From assembly GCA_004376205.1 (NCBI GenBank), contig SOKG01000292.1, positions 1-5,678 of the forward strand: a stretch of DNA of 5,678 nt. Direction: 5' to 3'. Source of the DNA: Dehalococcoidia bacterium (GTDB taxonomy: Bacteria; Chloroflexota; Dehalococcoidia; SZUA-161). A program made the translations under genes and the position numbers. Positions 5,616 through 5,678 of this stretch are shown piece after piece (the stretch's first letter is position 1; each line of letters opens with the position of its first letter). A model generated the notes under the pieces. The model searched no databases. It was not told where the DNA came from and saw nothing but the letters and a program-made list of their open reading frames with translations.

Positions 5616-5646
5616 CAAAAGCACTGTCCAAAAACCACAAAGACTA

Positions 5647-5675
5647 TTGACAATAGGGCGGATATGTGCTAAAAG
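5647..5675 (+). promoter_or_regulatory. Predicted rightward promoter at the window edge, with a dyad over the -35 box
   Basis: A perfect TTGACA (5647-5652) is followed by a 17-base spacer and TAAAAG (5670-5675, four of six matches). TG at 5667-5668 makes it an extended -10. Transcription would start just beyond the right edge, toward a gene not in the window. The dyad CTATTG-A-CAATAG (5644-5656) is centred within the -35 box, a position where a bound repressor would block RNA polymerase. The promoter call is fairly good; the operator reading is weak, because TTGACAA already contains half of the symmetry. Confidence 0.55.
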
Positions 5676-5678
5676 TGG

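Larger units (their letters stand above)
5325..5678. other. Non-coding control region with outward-facing promoters
   Basis: This 354-base stretch has no gene of recognisable family on either strand. It contains the leftward moaB promoter (5353-5380), a hairpin (5389-5417), a possible small ORF (5328-5432), a palindromic dispersed-type repeat (5465-5523), two short dyads (5602-5615 and 5644-5656) and a rightward promoter at the extreme end (5647-5675). I see nothing supportable in 5524-5601. The layout suggests a divergent intergenic region, with the right-hand gene starting outside the window. Confidence 0.7.

Noticed and set aside
1..5678. CRISPR array, tRNA or rRNA gene, insertion sequence, prophage or defence genes
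   Set aside because: I saw no regularly spaced repeats, no cloverleaf or rRNA-like sequence, and no transposase or nuclease outside the housekeeping genes; the coding density leaves no room for a hidden cassette.

Overview
The window holds an ordinary bacterial housekeeping cluster. All recognisable genes lie on the minus strand, so transcription runs from right to left. In transcription order they are a MogA/MoaB-family molybdopterin protein, trmD (tRNA m1G37 methyltransferase), rplS (ribosomal protein L19), priA (replication-restart helicase), def (peptide deformylase), and the 5' part of a class II tRNA nucleotidyltransferase (CCA-adding enzyme) that runs off the left edge. The moaB-trmD-rplS-priA genes are tightly packed, with gaps of 27 and 65 bases and then a 14-base overlap, so they look like one operon. 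def has a good promoter of its own just after priA, and cca follows def after 84 bases.

Region by region: 1-543 is partial cca; 544-627 is a spacer with two small hairpins; 628-1128 is def; 1129-1211 is a spacer with the def promoter; 1212-3644 is priA; 3631-3990 is rplS; 3991-4055 is the rplS leader with a hairpin touching the ribosome-binding site; 4056-4796 is trmD; 4824-5324 is moaB; 5325-5678 is a non-coding control region. The last contains a moaB promoter, a possible 34-codon small ORF, a hairpin, a 59-base palindromic element that looks like a member of a dispersed repeat family, and, at the right edge, a promoter pointing right toward a gene outside the window.

The organism is a bacterium of moderately high GC. 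The style of PriA (KGLDMP motif, long linker between the DNA-binding and helicase parts), the separation of trmD-rplS from rpsP-rimM, and the palindromic repeat all bring Chloroflexota (Dehalococcoidia-like, probably environmental or metagenomic) to mind. This is inference from memory, not a demonstrated assignment.

Functionally the cluster joins tRNA maturation (TrmD, CCA enzyme), ribosome structure (L19), N-terminal processing of nascent proteins (Def) and replication restart (PriA). MoaB is the metabolic outsider at the promoter-proximal position. I found no mobile element, CRISPR array, RNA gene or defence system, and no clear undescribed system. The least explained material is in the 354-base control region at the right end.
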